Assembly (NCBI RefSeq): GCF_028622115.1 | Contig: NZ_CP097263.1 | Coordinates: forward strand, 1,550,001-1,614,000 | From: Kutzneria chonburiensis | Lineage (GTDB): Bacteria; Actinomycetota; Actinomycetes; Mycobacteriales; Pseudonocardiaceae | DNA: 64,000 nt | Reading direction: 5' to 3' | Part shown: positions 33,039 through 41,434 of the stretch, piece after piece | Layout of the letters: each line of letters starts with the position of its first letter | Position numbering within the stretch: position 1 is the first letter of the stretch | Made by a program: the position numbers and the translations under genes | Notes under the pieces: model-generated | What the model was told of the DNA's origin: nothing | Databases searched by the model: none | The model's input: the letters and a program-made list of their open reading frames with translations, nothing else

Positions 33039-34666
33039 GATCCGCTCCCGAGTACGAGTCGCGCGCCCATCTCGCCGATCATGATGCAGGGCGCGTTGGT
33101 GTTGCCGCCGGTGATCGACGGCATGATCGAGGCGTCGCACACCCGCAACCCGTCGATGCCCCGCACCTTGAGGTCCGGGCTCACGACCGCGAGTTCATCC
33201 ACGCCCATCCGGCACGTGCCGACGCCGTGGTAGACCGAGGTCGCGCGATTGAGGATCGCGTCCCGCAACTCCTGACCCTTGAGCTTGATGCCGGGGTGGA
33301 TCTCCTCCTTGACCGCGCCGTTGAACGCCGCCGAGGCCATGATCTCCCGGACCATCTCGCTGCCCTCGGCCAGCACGTCGAGATCGGCCGAGTCGGCCAG
33401 GTACTGGAAGTCGATCAGCGGTGTCTCGGTCGGGTCGGCCGAGGCCAGCCGCAGCGTGCCGCGGCTGCGCGGGTAGATCAGCGTGGTCAGCACGGTCAGG
33501 GCCGGGCGCTTGTCGACGTCGTGCCGGATCGGCGCGTCCTGGTTGGGCGAGACGTAGGCCCAGGGCAGGACCTGGAGTTGCAGGTCGGGGATGCCGTCGG
33601 CCTGGGAGGTCTTGAGGAAGGCCACCGCCTCGAAGACCGTGTTGGCCAGGAAGGTCCTGCCCGGGCGCAGCATCTCCTCGACCATGCCGCGCGCGTAGTA
33701 CGAGCCGGTGCCGCGGTTGCGGCTGGTGGTGACGTTGAAGGTCAGGGCGTGGAACATGTGGTCGTGCAGGTTGTCGCCGACCGGGAGGTCGGCGAGCACC
33801 GGGATGCCGTGTTCCCGCAGGTGGTCGGCGTGGCCGACGCCGGAGAGCATCAGCAGCTGGGCCGACCCGATGAAGCCGGCGGCCAGGATGACCTCCTTGC
33901 CCGCGCGGACGATACGCCGCGTGCCGTCGGCGTCGGTGACCTCGACCGCCGTCGCGCGGCCGTTCTCGATGATCACCTTCCTGGCCAGCACCCGCGACTG
34001 GAGTTCCAGCGTCGGGGGCGCGAGGTGGTGCAGGTAGCCGCGGGAGGCGCTGTAGCGCAGGCCGTGATCGGCGTTCTGCTGCATGCGGCTGACGCCTTCT
34101 TGCGACTCCGCGTTGTAGTCGTCCAGGATCGGGCAGCCCAGCGCGTCCGCCGTGGCCTGCACGAACTGGAGCGACGCCTCTTGCGGCGTGGTGCTCCGGG
34201 TGATGTGGATCGGGCCGCCCGCTCCTCGGAACGCCGTCTCGCCGTCCTCGAAGTCCTCCATGCGTTTGTAGGCCGCGTTCACGCTGTCCGCGTCCCAGCC
34301 CGTGTTGCCTTCGGCCGCCCAGTCGTCGAAGTTCGCCCGGTTGCCTCGGACATAGACCATGCCGTTGATCGAGCTGCTGCCGCCCACCACCTTGCCCCGC
34401 GGCACCGGCATCCGGCGATCGAGAACGTGTTTCTGCGGCACCGAGTAGTAGCCCCAGTCCACCAGCCGCTTCAGCTGCGGCACCGCGTGCATCGGGCCGA
34501 CCAGCCCCGGCTTCTTGACCAGCAGCTGCTCGTCGCTCTTGCCCGCTTCCAGCACGATCACGCTGGCCCCCGACTCGGCCAGCCGGCCCGCGATGGCCGC
34601 CCCCGAGCTGCCGGAGCCCACCACCACGTAGTCGGCCTCGTCCCGCCGCGCCGCCTGCTTCGCCAT
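33035..34666 (-). CDS. GMC family FAD-dependent alcohol oxidoreductase (choline dehydrogenase-like)
   Basis: The 543-residue protein opens with an FAD motif (DYVVVGSGSSGAAIAGRLAE, Gly17-Gly22). It has the GMC signatures GKVVGGSSSINGMVYVRGN and AGFIGSAQLLMLSGVG, and ends with the TSVYHGVGTCRMG active-site His region. It oxidises an alcohol with FAD, handing the aldehyde to the coupled dehydrogenase. A site matching the KstR consensus lies 29-42 bases upstream, hinting at a steroid- or lipid-related substrate. Confidence 0.92.
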   Translation of the reverse strand: MAKQAARRDEADYVVVGSGSSGAAIAGRLAESGASVIVLEAGKSDEQLLVKKPGLVGPMHAVPQLKRLVDWGYYSVPQKHVLDRRMPVPRGKVVGGSSSINGMVYVRGNRANFDDWAAEGNTGWDADSVNAAYKRMEDFEDGETAFRGAGGPIHITRSTTPQEASLQFVQATADALGCPILDDYNAESQEGVSRMQQNADHGLRYSASRGYLHHLAPPTLELQSRVLARKVIIENGRATAVEVTDADGTRRIVRAGKEVILAAGFIGSAQLLMLSGVGHADHLREHGIPVLADLPVGDNLHDHMFHALTFNVTTSRNRGTGSYYARGMVEEMLRPGRTFLANTVFEAVAFLKTSQADGIPDLQLQVLPWAYVSPNQDAPIRHDVDKRPALTVLTTLIYPRSRGTLRLASADPTETPLIDFQYLADSADLDVLAEGSEMVREIMASAAFNGAVKEEIHPGIKLKGQELRDAILNRATSVYHGVGTCRMGVDELAVVSPDLKVRGIDGLRVCDASIMPSITGGNTNAPCIMIGEMGARLVLGSGS

Positions 34667-34694
34667 CAGCCGCTCCTAGCCCGCCGCCCAAAAC

Positions 34695-34708
34695 TGGAAC
34701 GTGTTCTA
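34695..34708. promoter_or_regulatory. KstR-like operator (TnnAACnnGTTnnA)
   Basis: TGGAACGTGTTCTA fits the palindromic KstR consensus TnnAACnnGTTnnA known from steroid-catabolism control in mycobacteria and rhodococci. It lies 29 bases upstream of the GMC gene start, in promoter position. No KstR gene is in the window. Confidence 0.55.
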
Positions 34709-34798
34709 GTCTGTCGGCCACCGTATTGCGTACCCACCCGGTTTCGCAACGGTTACCTGCGATGTAGCGCCTCGAGCACCTTCGGCGACCTTCTGGGC

Positions 34799-35962
34799 AT
34801 GGTCGAGCCGTCGCGCAGTCACCTGCCGCCGATGCCCCGATGGTTGGTGCCCGCCGTGGTCGCCGTGGTGCTGTTGATCTCCGGCGGTCTGGTCTGGGTG
34901 CTGCTGTGGGGGCTGGACACCTTCGAGCACCTCACCGACTCCGAGCATGCGACGGCACGGTTGGACGTCGTGAAGATCGGCCTCACGGTGGCCGGCGGCG
35001 GCGGTGCGCTGTTCGCCTTGTGGCTGGGGGTTCGGCGGCAGCGTGCGGTGGAGCGCGACTCCGAGGATCGCTACGCGGCCCAGACGGCCACCGAGCGGGA
35101 TGCGACCGAACGACGGATCACCGAGTTGTACGGGCGGGCGGTGGACCAGCTGGGATCGGACAAAGCGGCGGTGCGGCTGGGCGGGCTGTATGCACTCGAG
35201 CGGTTGGCGAACGACCATGAGCAGCTGCGCCAGACCGTCGTAAATGTGCTGTGTGCCTACCTGCGCATGCACAATGCGGAGGATGGGCAGGTGCGGCTGA
35301 CTGCTCAGAAAATTCTCGGCGACCATCTTCGAGGCGAGGAAGGAATCTTTGGTGTGAATCTCAGGCCGAACCCTCGTTTTTGGGGAGAGCTTGAGGTGGA
35401 CCTCTCCGAGGCGAAGCTTGTCGACTTCGATCTGACCAATGCTCGTCTAAAGTCAGCCGACTTCGAGAACACGGTGTTTATAGGCCGCCTCGCAAATTTT
35501 GTGGGTGTTGTCGTTGTGGGCGACGCGAACTTTGCTGAGGCTGAATTTCGGGCGCCTGCACACTTTCATCACGTGAGCGCACGCGGATTTGTCGCGTTTG
35601 ATCATGCAAAGTTTGCGAGCGGGGCAGTATTTGCGGACGCGGAGTTCTGGTACGGAGTGACATTCTACAGCGCCGGTTTCATGCTGCGAGCCGAGTTTGA
35701 TGGTGTCAACTTCGGGTTAGTGGGCAGCTTTGAGGGTGCGGCATTTCGGGAAGGCGCCTCATTTTGCGGTTCAGTGTTCGATACTTTTCCGAACTTCTCG
35801 GGTGTTGTGTGCGGTGGGTCGCTTGATTTTTCCAATTCAACCGTCATGAGCTCGCCGGCTGACGGAGGCTCGCCGCCTGATGGGTGGACGGTCAAGAAGG
35901 AGGCTTTTGCTGATGATGGCGGGGTGGATGGGGTGAGATGGCGTGTTGTTCGCAATGGGTGA
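34799..35962 (+). CDS. Membrane-anchored pentapeptide-repeat protein
   Basis: The 387-residue protein has two N-terminal membrane segments (WLVPAVVAVVLLISGGLVWV near 15-34 and IGLTVAGGGGALFALWLGV near 60-78). A conserved helical part follows (ERRITELYGRAVDQLGSDKA, LGGLYALERLANDHEQLRQT), then a right-handed pentapeptide-repeat beta helix (A(D/N)F-type repeats, about 185-360). This family is common in actinomycetes and of unknown function. From about 35250 the coding DNA is visibly richer in A/T, with codons such as TTT and AAA, unlike neighbours. Confidence 0.88.
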   Translation: MVEPSRSHLPPMPRWLVPAVVAVVLLISGGLVWVLLWGLDTFEHLTDSEHATARLDVVKIGLTVAGGGGALFALWLGVRRQRAVERDSEDRYAAQTATERDATERRITELYGRAVDQLGSDKAAVRLGGLYALERLANDHEQLRQTVVNVLCAYLRMHNAEDGQVRLTAQKILGDHLRGEEGIFGVNLRPNPRFWGELEVDLSEAKLVDFDLTNARLKSADFENTVFIGRLANFVGVVVVGDANFAEAEFRAPAHFHHVSARGFVAFDHAKFASGAVFADAEFWYGVTFYSAGFMLRAEFDGVNFGLVGSFEGAAFREGASFCGSVFDTFPNFSGVVCGGSLDFSNSTVMSSPADGGSPPDGWTVKKEAFADDGGVDGVRWRVVRNG

Positions 35963-35996
35963 TTCCGCCGGTGCCGTGCTGGCGCCGGCGGAATCA
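35960..35996. terminator. Bidirectional terminator
   Basis: TGATTCCGCCGG (35960-35971) and its exact complement (35985-35996) form a 12-bp stem, extended inward by wobble pairs. It lies between the convergent pentapeptide-repeat and fucosidase genes and includes the pentapeptide gene stop codon. Confidence 0.8.
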
Positions 35997-36003
35997 GTGC
36001 CGA

Positions 36004-38175
36004 CTACTGCGAAACCTCCAGGTAGTCGAGGTTGGGGGTGCCGCCGGTGTTGGACGACGTCAATCGGACGGTATTGGGGCCGGGATTGAGCGACACCGTG
36101 ACGGCGGCGTCGGCCCACGTGTCCCACGAAGCGGTGGGGGCGAAGGCCACGGTACCGGCGGCGGTGCCGTTGACGGTGAGGTCGGCGGGGCGGTTGGACG
36201 TAGTGCCGTTGGCGTAGCGGAAGGTGAGAGTGCCGGGGCCCTGGACGCCGGACCACTCGGCGTACGAACCGGTGGCGTTGGTGGTGTTGCAGAAGCCGGT
36301 GCCGGAGAAGCCGGTGTGGTTGGAGTCGATGGTGCCCTGGCAAGCGGCGCTCTCGGCCTCGTAACGGTTGGCCGCAGGCGGGGTGGGACCGCCGACGTAA
36401 GCGGAGCCGAGCCACGACTCGTCGATACGCAACAGCTTGTAATGGGTGGAATCGCTGGAAGCGGCCCACGTGCTGTCGACCTCGAGCTTGACGTAGCGGG
36501 TGTCCTTGGCCGGAAGGTCGATGAACTGGACGCCACGGTGGCTGGGCAAGGTGCCGCTGGCGACGGCACTGCCCCAATCGGTGCCGTTCGACGAGACGAA
36601 GACCTTGTAGTCACGGATACGAGCGGACTGCTCGGTGGCGGATCGGGCGTAGCTGACGGAATCCTCGCGCTGGTTGAGCCCGATGTACTGAACGTGCTTG
36701 GCCGACCCGAGGTCGTAGGTCAACGACACGGGCAAGGTCTTCTTGTTGTCCCAGTACGTCAGGTAGCTGCCATCGGCGGCGGCGGAAGCGGGATGGCCGC
36801 TGGCTGAGGCGGAAGCGCTGACGGTGACGGAGCCGGCGGGGTAGATGCCGGACCGGCCATGGGTTTCGACCTGGAACACCGTGTCGTACTTGTCCCAACC
36901 GGAGAGGCCGGTGAGCGTCAAGGAGCCGTTGGACTGGGTGAACGCAACCGTGGCGCCGGTGCGGAAATTGGTCACTCGGGTGACCTGATATCCGTTGTCC
37001 CGCAGGCGAAGGGTGCTGCCGGACGGCTTGGTCAACACATGGATGAACTGGAGGTCGGGGTTGGTCTTGCTGATCGTGGTGACACCGTGCGAACCATCGT
37101 TCCAGAACCCGGGTTGCAGGCCGCCGTTGAGGTAGCCGCCGCCCTCGGTGCCGTTGACCGAACCCCAGATCTGGTCGAGGTAGCCGCTGAGGAAGTTGTT
37201 GTAGTCCACCTGATGGCTCGGGAACTTGCCGTTGACCATGGCGGTCTCGTCCATCAACGACTTGATCGACGAACCGGCGTTGGCGATGTAGCGGCCGACG
37301 TTCAGCCCGGCGTCCACAGTGGAATCGGTGCCGGTGTACCACCACGACCCGGTGTCGGGCAGCTTGTAGTCGGCCTCGACCAGCCGCGGTGCGGCGGTCC
37401 ACACGGCCTGCGGATAGTCGTAGGCCGGCGTCATGCCGGTCTTCTGCTCGTTGCTGACCATGTCCATGATCGGCGTGTCTTCGTTGTTGTTGCTCAGCGT
37501 GTAGTTCGGCCGCTTGGCCCGGATCTGCTCGTACAGGTTGTGGCTGAGCCAGTAGTCGTTGTCGTTGTCGATCCAGAACCCGCCAAGGTCCGGATAGCGG
37601 TCCATGACCTCGAGGAAGTTGTCGTAGCCGAACTCGCCGAAGCCGTTACGGGTGGTCAGGTCGACGTTGTGGCCGGCGTAGCCGGAGAACGCCTTGGAGT
37701 CCAGCCAGCTCTTGCCGGACGGCAGCCCCTCGGTGTTCCACTGCGGGTCGTCGGTCATGTACAGGATGGTCCGCATCCCGGCCTTCTTGGTGGCGGCGAT
37801 CAGCTCGCCAAGGAAGTCGCGGGAGGTGTGGCAGCTGCCGGGGATCTTGGACGGCCACGGCCGCGCGTAGCCGAGCCGGCTGTGGAAGGTCGCCAGCACG
37901 ATGTACTGGGCGTGCAGCTTCTTGGCCTCGTTGACCCAGTAGTCGGCGGTCCACCCGCCCTTGGTGACGTCGGATTCCCAAGCGCCGCAATCGGTGTGCG
38001 CCGGCGCGGTCCGCTCGCCCCAGTGCAGGAACAACCCGGCCTGCGAGGCGCGCAGGAAGTCCTGTCGCGGGTCCTGCAGCTCGGCGTGCGCCGCCGACGG
38101 CACGGCCGCCAGCCCCGCCGCGACCACCAGCGCGGCCCCGTAGGCGAGCAGTCGCTTGCCCCAACCTGTTCGCAT
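36004..38175 (-). CDS. Secreted GH29 alpha-L-fucosidase with F5/8C and CBM35/6-like modules
   Basis: From ATG 38175 (GAAGGAAG ribosome site), the 723-residue protein has a signal peptide and a GH29 barrel (QAGLFLHWGERTAPAHTDCG, YIVLATFHSRLGY, GGFWIDNDNDYW with the nucleophile Asp). A discoidin-like module lies near 440-590 (SASASASGHPASAAADGSYL, YVKLEVDSTW) and a C-terminal beta-sandwich CBM near 600-723 (RYEAESAACQGT, TPNLDYLEV). It removes fucose from external glycans and fits the Endo H-type enzyme elsewhere in the window. Confidence 0.9.
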   Translation of the reverse strand: MRTGWGKRLLAYGAALVVAAGLAAVPSAAHAELQDPRQDFLRASQAGLFLHWGERTAPAHTDCGAWESDVTKGGWTADYWVNEAKKLHAQYIVLATFHSRLGYARPWPSKIPGSCHTSRDFLGELIAATKKAGMRTILYMTDDPQWNTEGLPSGKSWLDSKAFSGYAGHNVDLTTRNGFGEFGYDNFLEVMDRYPDLGGFWIDNDNDYWLSHNLYEQIRAKRPNYTLSNNNEDTPIMDMVSNEQKTGMTPAYDYPQAVWTAAPRLVEADYKLPDTGSWWYTGTDSTVDAGLNVGRYIANAGSSIKSLMDETAMVNGKFPSHQVDYNNFLSGYLDQIWGSVNGTEGGGYLNGGLQPGFWNDGSHGVTTISKTNPDLQFIHVLTKPSGSTLRLRDNGYQVTRVTNFRTGATVAFTQSNGSLTLTGLSGWDKYDTVFQVETHGRSGIYPAGSVTVSASASASGHPASAAADGSYLTYWDNKKTLPVSLTYDLGSAKHVQYIGLNQREDSVSYARSATEQSARIRDYKVFVSSNGTDWGSAVASGTLPSHRGVQFIDLPAKDTRYVKLEVDSTWAASSDSTHYKLLRIDESWLGSAYVGGPTPPAANRYEAESAACQGTIDSNHTGFSGTGFCNTTNATGSYAEWSGVQGPGTLTFRYANGTTSNRPADLTVNGTAAGTVAFAPTASWDTWADAAVTVSLNPGPNTVRLTSSNTGGTPNLDYLEVSQ

Positions 38176-38404
38176 GGCTTCCTTCTCGTACGCAGCGGTG
38201 ACGGCGATCGGGCGATCACCGTCGTCGAGCGCCACCTGCGGCGGAGGATGGCCAATACATCGGATGTAACACCGTATGAAACGGTATACAACCGGGGGCA
38301 GGGTATGAAAGACCCGATGTTCGTGTCAATCCTTCGAGACGGGACGTTCGTTGACCTTCACGGGACAATGGGACACGGACCAGCTCCGTCGTCGAAGGGC
38401 CGGC

Positions 38405-39733
38405 ATGACGATCCGACACGTGGCCGCGCTGGCCACCATCGTGCTGGTGGCGGCCTGCACGGGCAGCACGAGCAGCGGCCCGGCGCCCAAGGCGGCGACG
38501 CAGACCGGCCTGGTCGCGACGTCGCTGACGGTGCCGCAGGGCATGGGTGGGGCCCCGTTCGACGTCGACCGGCAGGTCCTGATCCCGAGCGGCTGGAAGA
38601 TGTCGGTGTACGCCCGGGTCCCGTCGGCGCGCCTGGCGGCGTGGGCGCCGGACAACACGCTGCTGGTGTCCGTGCCGGAGAACGGCACGGTTGTGCGGCT
38701 CGTGCCGGACGGGCAGGGCAAGGCCACGGAAGCCGTGATGCTGCGGGGCATGAACCAGCCACACGGCCTGGCCTTCGTCGGTTCGACGCTGTTCGTCGCG
38801 CAGAGCGACCGCGTGGACAAATTCGCTTATGCGGACGGGAAAGCGACGAACCCGAGGCCGATCGTCACCGGCCTGCCGGACGCCAAGAGCCCGGAGTTGG
38901 GCGGGCAGTACGCCCACGCGCTGAAGAGCGTCGCCGTCGGGTCGGACGGCTCGGTGTACATCTCGGTCGGCTCCACCGGCAACATCTCGGTCGACGATCT
39001 CAAGGCGAACCCGCCGCGCGCCTCGATCCTGCGCGTGCCGCCGGGCGGCGGCCCGGCGCAGCCGTTCGCCGTCGGCGTCCGCAACGGCACCGGCCTGGCC
39101 ATCGCCCCCGACGGCTCGGTGTGGACGGCCGTCAACGGCCGCGACCAGATCGAGTATCCGTTCGACCGGCCCTACGGCGACGCCTCGGGCTCGTCCAAGG
39201 GCCAGGTGATCCCGGACTACGTCCGTGATCACCCCGTCGAGCCGCTGGCCAAGCTCACGGCCGGCCGCAACCTCGGCTGGCCGTACTGCGACCCGGACGC
39301 CGACATCGAGCCGGCCGTGAAGGGGAGCGAGCAGAACCCGTCCAACGTCCCGTTCACCACCGACGTGGAGACGAATCCCGACGGCCACCTGCTCGACTGC
39401 TCGAAGCTGCCGCGCATCGAGCAGACCCTCGGCGGCCACTCCGCGCCGCTGGGCCTGTCGTTCGTCGACGGCGGCCTGCCCGGCGAGTACGAGCACGGCG
39501 CGCTGGTCGGTGTGCACGGCTCGTGGAACGCCCAGCCGCCGCGCGCGCCCGAGGTGTCGTTCTTCCCGTGGGCCAATGGCGAGCTGGGCAAACAGCAGAC
39601 CCTGGTCGGCGGCTTCCAGGCCACCGACGGCTCCCGCTGGGGCCGTCCCGTCGGCGCGGTCCTCGGCCCCGACCACGCCGTCTACATCACCGACGACCAG
39701 GCCGGGGCGGTGTACCGGCTCTCGCCGCCGTGA
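38405..39733 (+). CDS. Glucose/sorbosone dehydrogenase-like (PQQ-type beta-propeller) lipoprotein
   Basis: The start MTIRHVAALATIVLVAAC gives a lipoprotein signal (Cys18); ATG 38405 follows GAAGGGCC. The 442-residue body is a six-bladed sugar-dehydrogenase propeller (MNQPHGLAFVGSTLFVAQSD, GVRNGTGLAIAPDGSVWTAV, GGHSAPLGLSFVDGGLPGEY, VGVHGSWN). It should oxidise sugars, perhaps with PQQ, on the outer face of the membrane. It is divergent from the fucosidase gene, with a 229-base promoter region carrying ATACSGT direct repeats near 38270-38290. Confidence 0.88.
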   Translation: MTIRHVAALATIVLVAACTGSTSSGPAPKAATQTGLVATSLTVPQGMGGAPFDVDRQVLIPSGWKMSVYARVPSARLAAWAPDNTLLVSVPENGTVVRLVPDGQGKATEAVMLRGMNQPHGLAFVGSTLFVAQSDRVDKFAYADGKATNPRPIVTGLPDAKSPELGGQYAHALKSVAVGSDGSVYISVGSTGNISVDDLKANPPRASILRVPPGGGPAQPFAVGVRNGTGLAIAPDGSVWTAVNGRDQIEYPFDRPYGDASGSSKGQVIPDYVRDHPVEPLAKLTAGRNLGWPYCDPDADIEPAVKGSEQNPSNVPFTTDVETNPDGHLLDCSKLPRIEQTLGGHSAPLGLSFVDGGLPGEYEHGALVGVHGSWNAQPPRAPEVSFFPWANGELGKQQTLVGGFQATDGSRWGRPVGAVLGPDHAVYITDDQAGAVYRLSPP

Positions 39734-39877
39734 TCAGCGCTTGCGCAGGCGCTTGAGCGCGTCCTTCGCCCGCTGCTGGTTCTTGGGGTCCTGCGCCGCC
39801 CGTTTGACCTGCTCGGTCAGCTTGCGGCCCTGTGGGCTGCGCAGGAACGCCGTCAGCCGCTGCCAGATCGACGCCAT
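39734..39877 (-). CDS. Small basic protein, 47 residues
   Basis: The small ORF (MASIWQRLTAFLRSPQGRKL, then TEQVKRAAQDPKNQQRAKDA) is highly charged and helical, with GAGGAGCCG close to a ribosome site before the ATG at 39877. It resembles short conserved actinobacterial proteins with an SPQGRKL...A..QDP..Q pattern, but no function is known. It lies between the sugar dehydrogenase (convergent) and AlkD (divergent). A longer start at 39919 adds 14 unlikely residues. Confidence 0.65.
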   Translation of the reverse strand: MASIWQRLTAFLRSPQGRKLTEQVKRAAQDPKNQQRAKDALKRLRKR

Positions 39878-39954
39878 CGCCGGCTCCTCTCCCGTGCTGT
39901 TCGCCCCCTTTGTCCCCATTATCGCGCAGGCTGAAACACCCGTAGTCTCGGCCT

Positions 39955-40686
39955 GTGATCGCAGCCGATGTGTCGAAGGCGCTCGCCGCCGTCGCCGACC
40001 CGGACAGCGTCGCGGCCAAGCAGCGGTTCTTCCGCACCGGCCCGGGCGAGTACGGGGAGGGCGACCGGTTTCTCGGCGTTTCCGTACCGGACCAACGCCG
40101 CGTTGCCCGTAGCTACAAGGCGTTGCCGCTCAACGAGGTCCGCACGCTGCTGACCACCGGTGCCCACGAGGAGCGGCTGACGGCGCTGTTCATCCTGGTG
40201 CTCAAATTCGCCGAAGCAGAGCTGCGCGAGGAGATCGTCGATCTCTACCTGACGCAGACGGCGTTCGTGAACAACTGGGACCTGGTGGACTCCTCGGCGT
40301 ACCAGCTGCTGGGGGAGTGGCTGGTGGACCGCGACCGGACGGTCCTCGACCGGCTGGCCGGCTCGGAGTCGTTGTGGGAGCGGCGAATCGCCATCATCGC
40401 GACGTTCGCCTTCATCCGCCGCGACGACCCGGAGTGGACGCTGCGGATCGCCGACAAGCTGGTGGACGACCGGCACGACCTGATCCACAAGGCGGTCGGC
40501 TGGATGCTGCGCGAGGTCGGCAACCGGGATCGCGACGCCGAGGTGCGGTGGCTGGTCCGGCATCAGCGGACGATGCCGCGAACCATGCTGCGGTACGCCA
40601 TCGAGAAGTTCGCGCCGGCGGAACGCCGAGCCCTTGCCGGCGAAGGCCCCGGCGGGGTGTCCGCCGGGGCCTTCGCCGAGCCGTGA
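39955..40686 (+). CDS. DNA alkylation repair glycosylase (AlkD family)
   Basis: The 243-residue protein has the all-alpha HEAT-like AlkD fold (GEGDRFLGVSVPDQRRVARS, QTAFVNNWDLVDSSAYQLLG, WERRIAIIATFAFI, LIHKAVGWMLREVGNRD, RTMLRYAIEKFAP). Trp and Asp in NNWDLVD are the family's catalytic surface. It excises bulky or alkylated bases. GTG start at 39955. The last 15 or so residues (GEGPGGVSAGAFAEP) are encoded by a terminator hairpin and are probably non-functional. Confidence 0.92.
   Translation: MIAADVSKALAAVADPDSVAAKQRFFRTGPGEYGEGDRFLGVSVPDQRRVARSYKALPLNEVRTLLTTGAHEERLTALFILVLKFAEAELREEIVDLYLTQTAFVNNWDLVDSSAYQLLGEWLVDRDRTVLDRLAGSESLWERRIAIIATFAFIRRDDPEWTLRIADKLVDDRHDLIHKAVGWMLREVGNRDRDAEVRWLVRHQRTMPRTMLRYAIEKFAPAERRALAGEGPGGVSAGAFAEP
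40639..40677. terminator. Strong bidirectional terminator inside the alkD 3' end
   Basis: Left arm 40639-40655 (GGCGAAGGCCCCGGCGG) and right arm 40661-40677 are perfect 17-bp complements with a 5-base loop. It lies inside the alkD coding end and stops transcription from both convergent genes. Confidence 0.85.
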
Positions 40687-41127
40687 TCAGGACGCGGTGA
40701 TGGTGTCCCGCACGGCGACGAACGCCTCGTACTCGGCCTTCTGGTCGACCGGCAGCTGGTAGGCGGCGGCCATCAGCTTCGGCACGGACGGCAGCACGGA
40801 CAGCTTGAACGTCTGGCCGTCGGTGGTCTTGATGACGGTGCGGCCCTGGAGGTCGCGGCGCTTGACCGAGGCGCGGTTGGCGTCGTCGACGGTCAGCGGC
40901 GCGCCGGCGGTGATCACGCCCTTGTTCTCGTCGAGCGGCACGATGACCAGCTCGGTCCGCCCCGGCTTGAAGCCGACGGCGAAGTTGCTGACGGTGGTCG
41001 TGCGGAACACGATGTAGTTCTTCTGCTTCATCTCGGAGGCGTACACCTTGGTGTAGCTCGTCCCGTCGGCGACCACCGACTCGAAGGCGGCGTGAATGGC
41101 CGCCTTCAGCTCTTCCTTGCTCGGCAC
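40687..41127 (-). CDS. Conserved hypothetical protein, 146 residues
   Basis: From GTG 41127 (GGAGTTGCA before it) the protein reads PSKEELKAAIHAAFESVVAD, then a beta-rich part (QKNYIVFRTTTVSNFAVGFK, TELVIVPLDENKGVITAG, TVIKTTDGQTFKLSV). It is soluble and has no signal or known motif. The alternation of strands could be a PH-like or lipocalin-like barrel; I do not recognise it. It is divergent from the aminophenol/BMC operon and may be unrelated to it. Confidence 0.65.
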   Translation of the reverse strand: MPSKEELKAAIHAAFESVVADGTSYTKVYASEMKQKNYIVFRTTTVSNFAVGFKPGRTELVIVPLDENKGVITAGAPLTVDDANRASVKRRDLQGRTVIKTTDGQTFKLSVLPSVPKLMAAAYQLPVDQKAEYEAFVAVRDTITAS

Positions 41128-41341
41128 TGCAACTCCATTCCATGACGGTGCCGGACGGCCGCTCCACGCGGCGGTTCTCGGCCCCGCAATGAAACGCAGT
41201 GGCGGCAAAGGTTTTCAAGGCGCGCGAGGGCAGCGAGTCCCGACGAAAGTCGGGGCGCCTGTGGGTAATTCGGCCGTCGTGGAAAACGCTTACCACGGGA
41301 GGTGAGCGCCCGGTTCTGCACGGTGAGCTCGTCGGGAACTG
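41128..41341. other. Intergenic region with two hairpins
   Basis: No reading frame is convincing. CCCGAC-GAAA-GTCGGG (41239-41254) is a perfect stem with a GNRA-type loop. CGCTTACC-N6-GGTGAGCG (about 41288-41309) is a near-perfect stem. They precede the wrbA promoter and may be regulatory or structural. Nothing else was seen. Confidence 0.35.
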
Positions 41342-41397
41342 GTGTCCGGTCACACCGGACGCACCTCGGGCGCCGGGCGGTGACCGGTCCCTAGTCT
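41342..41397 (+). promoter_or_regulatory. wrbA operon promoter with putative IclR operator
   Basis: A 21-base site (41342-41362; GTGTCCGGT-CAC-ACCGGACGC) is followed 29-30 bases later by a TAGTCT -10 (41392-41397). The same site and spacing occur before the second operon at 44673, and an IclR gene lies between the operons. The position is suited to an activator or promoter-proximal repressor. Confidence 0.65.
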
Positions 41398-41434
41398 CGG
41401 GTCCGATCCGCTTGATCCCCGAAGGAGAGACCCC

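Noticed and set aside
33227-34798. Rightward extension of the pentapeptide-repeat gene
   Set aside because: The extension is antisense to the GMC oxidoreductase; membrane segments begin right after ATG 34799.
36859-39228. 789-codon rightward frame
   Set aside because: It is antisense to the fucosidase and then out of frame with the sugar dehydrogenase, with no protein-like features.
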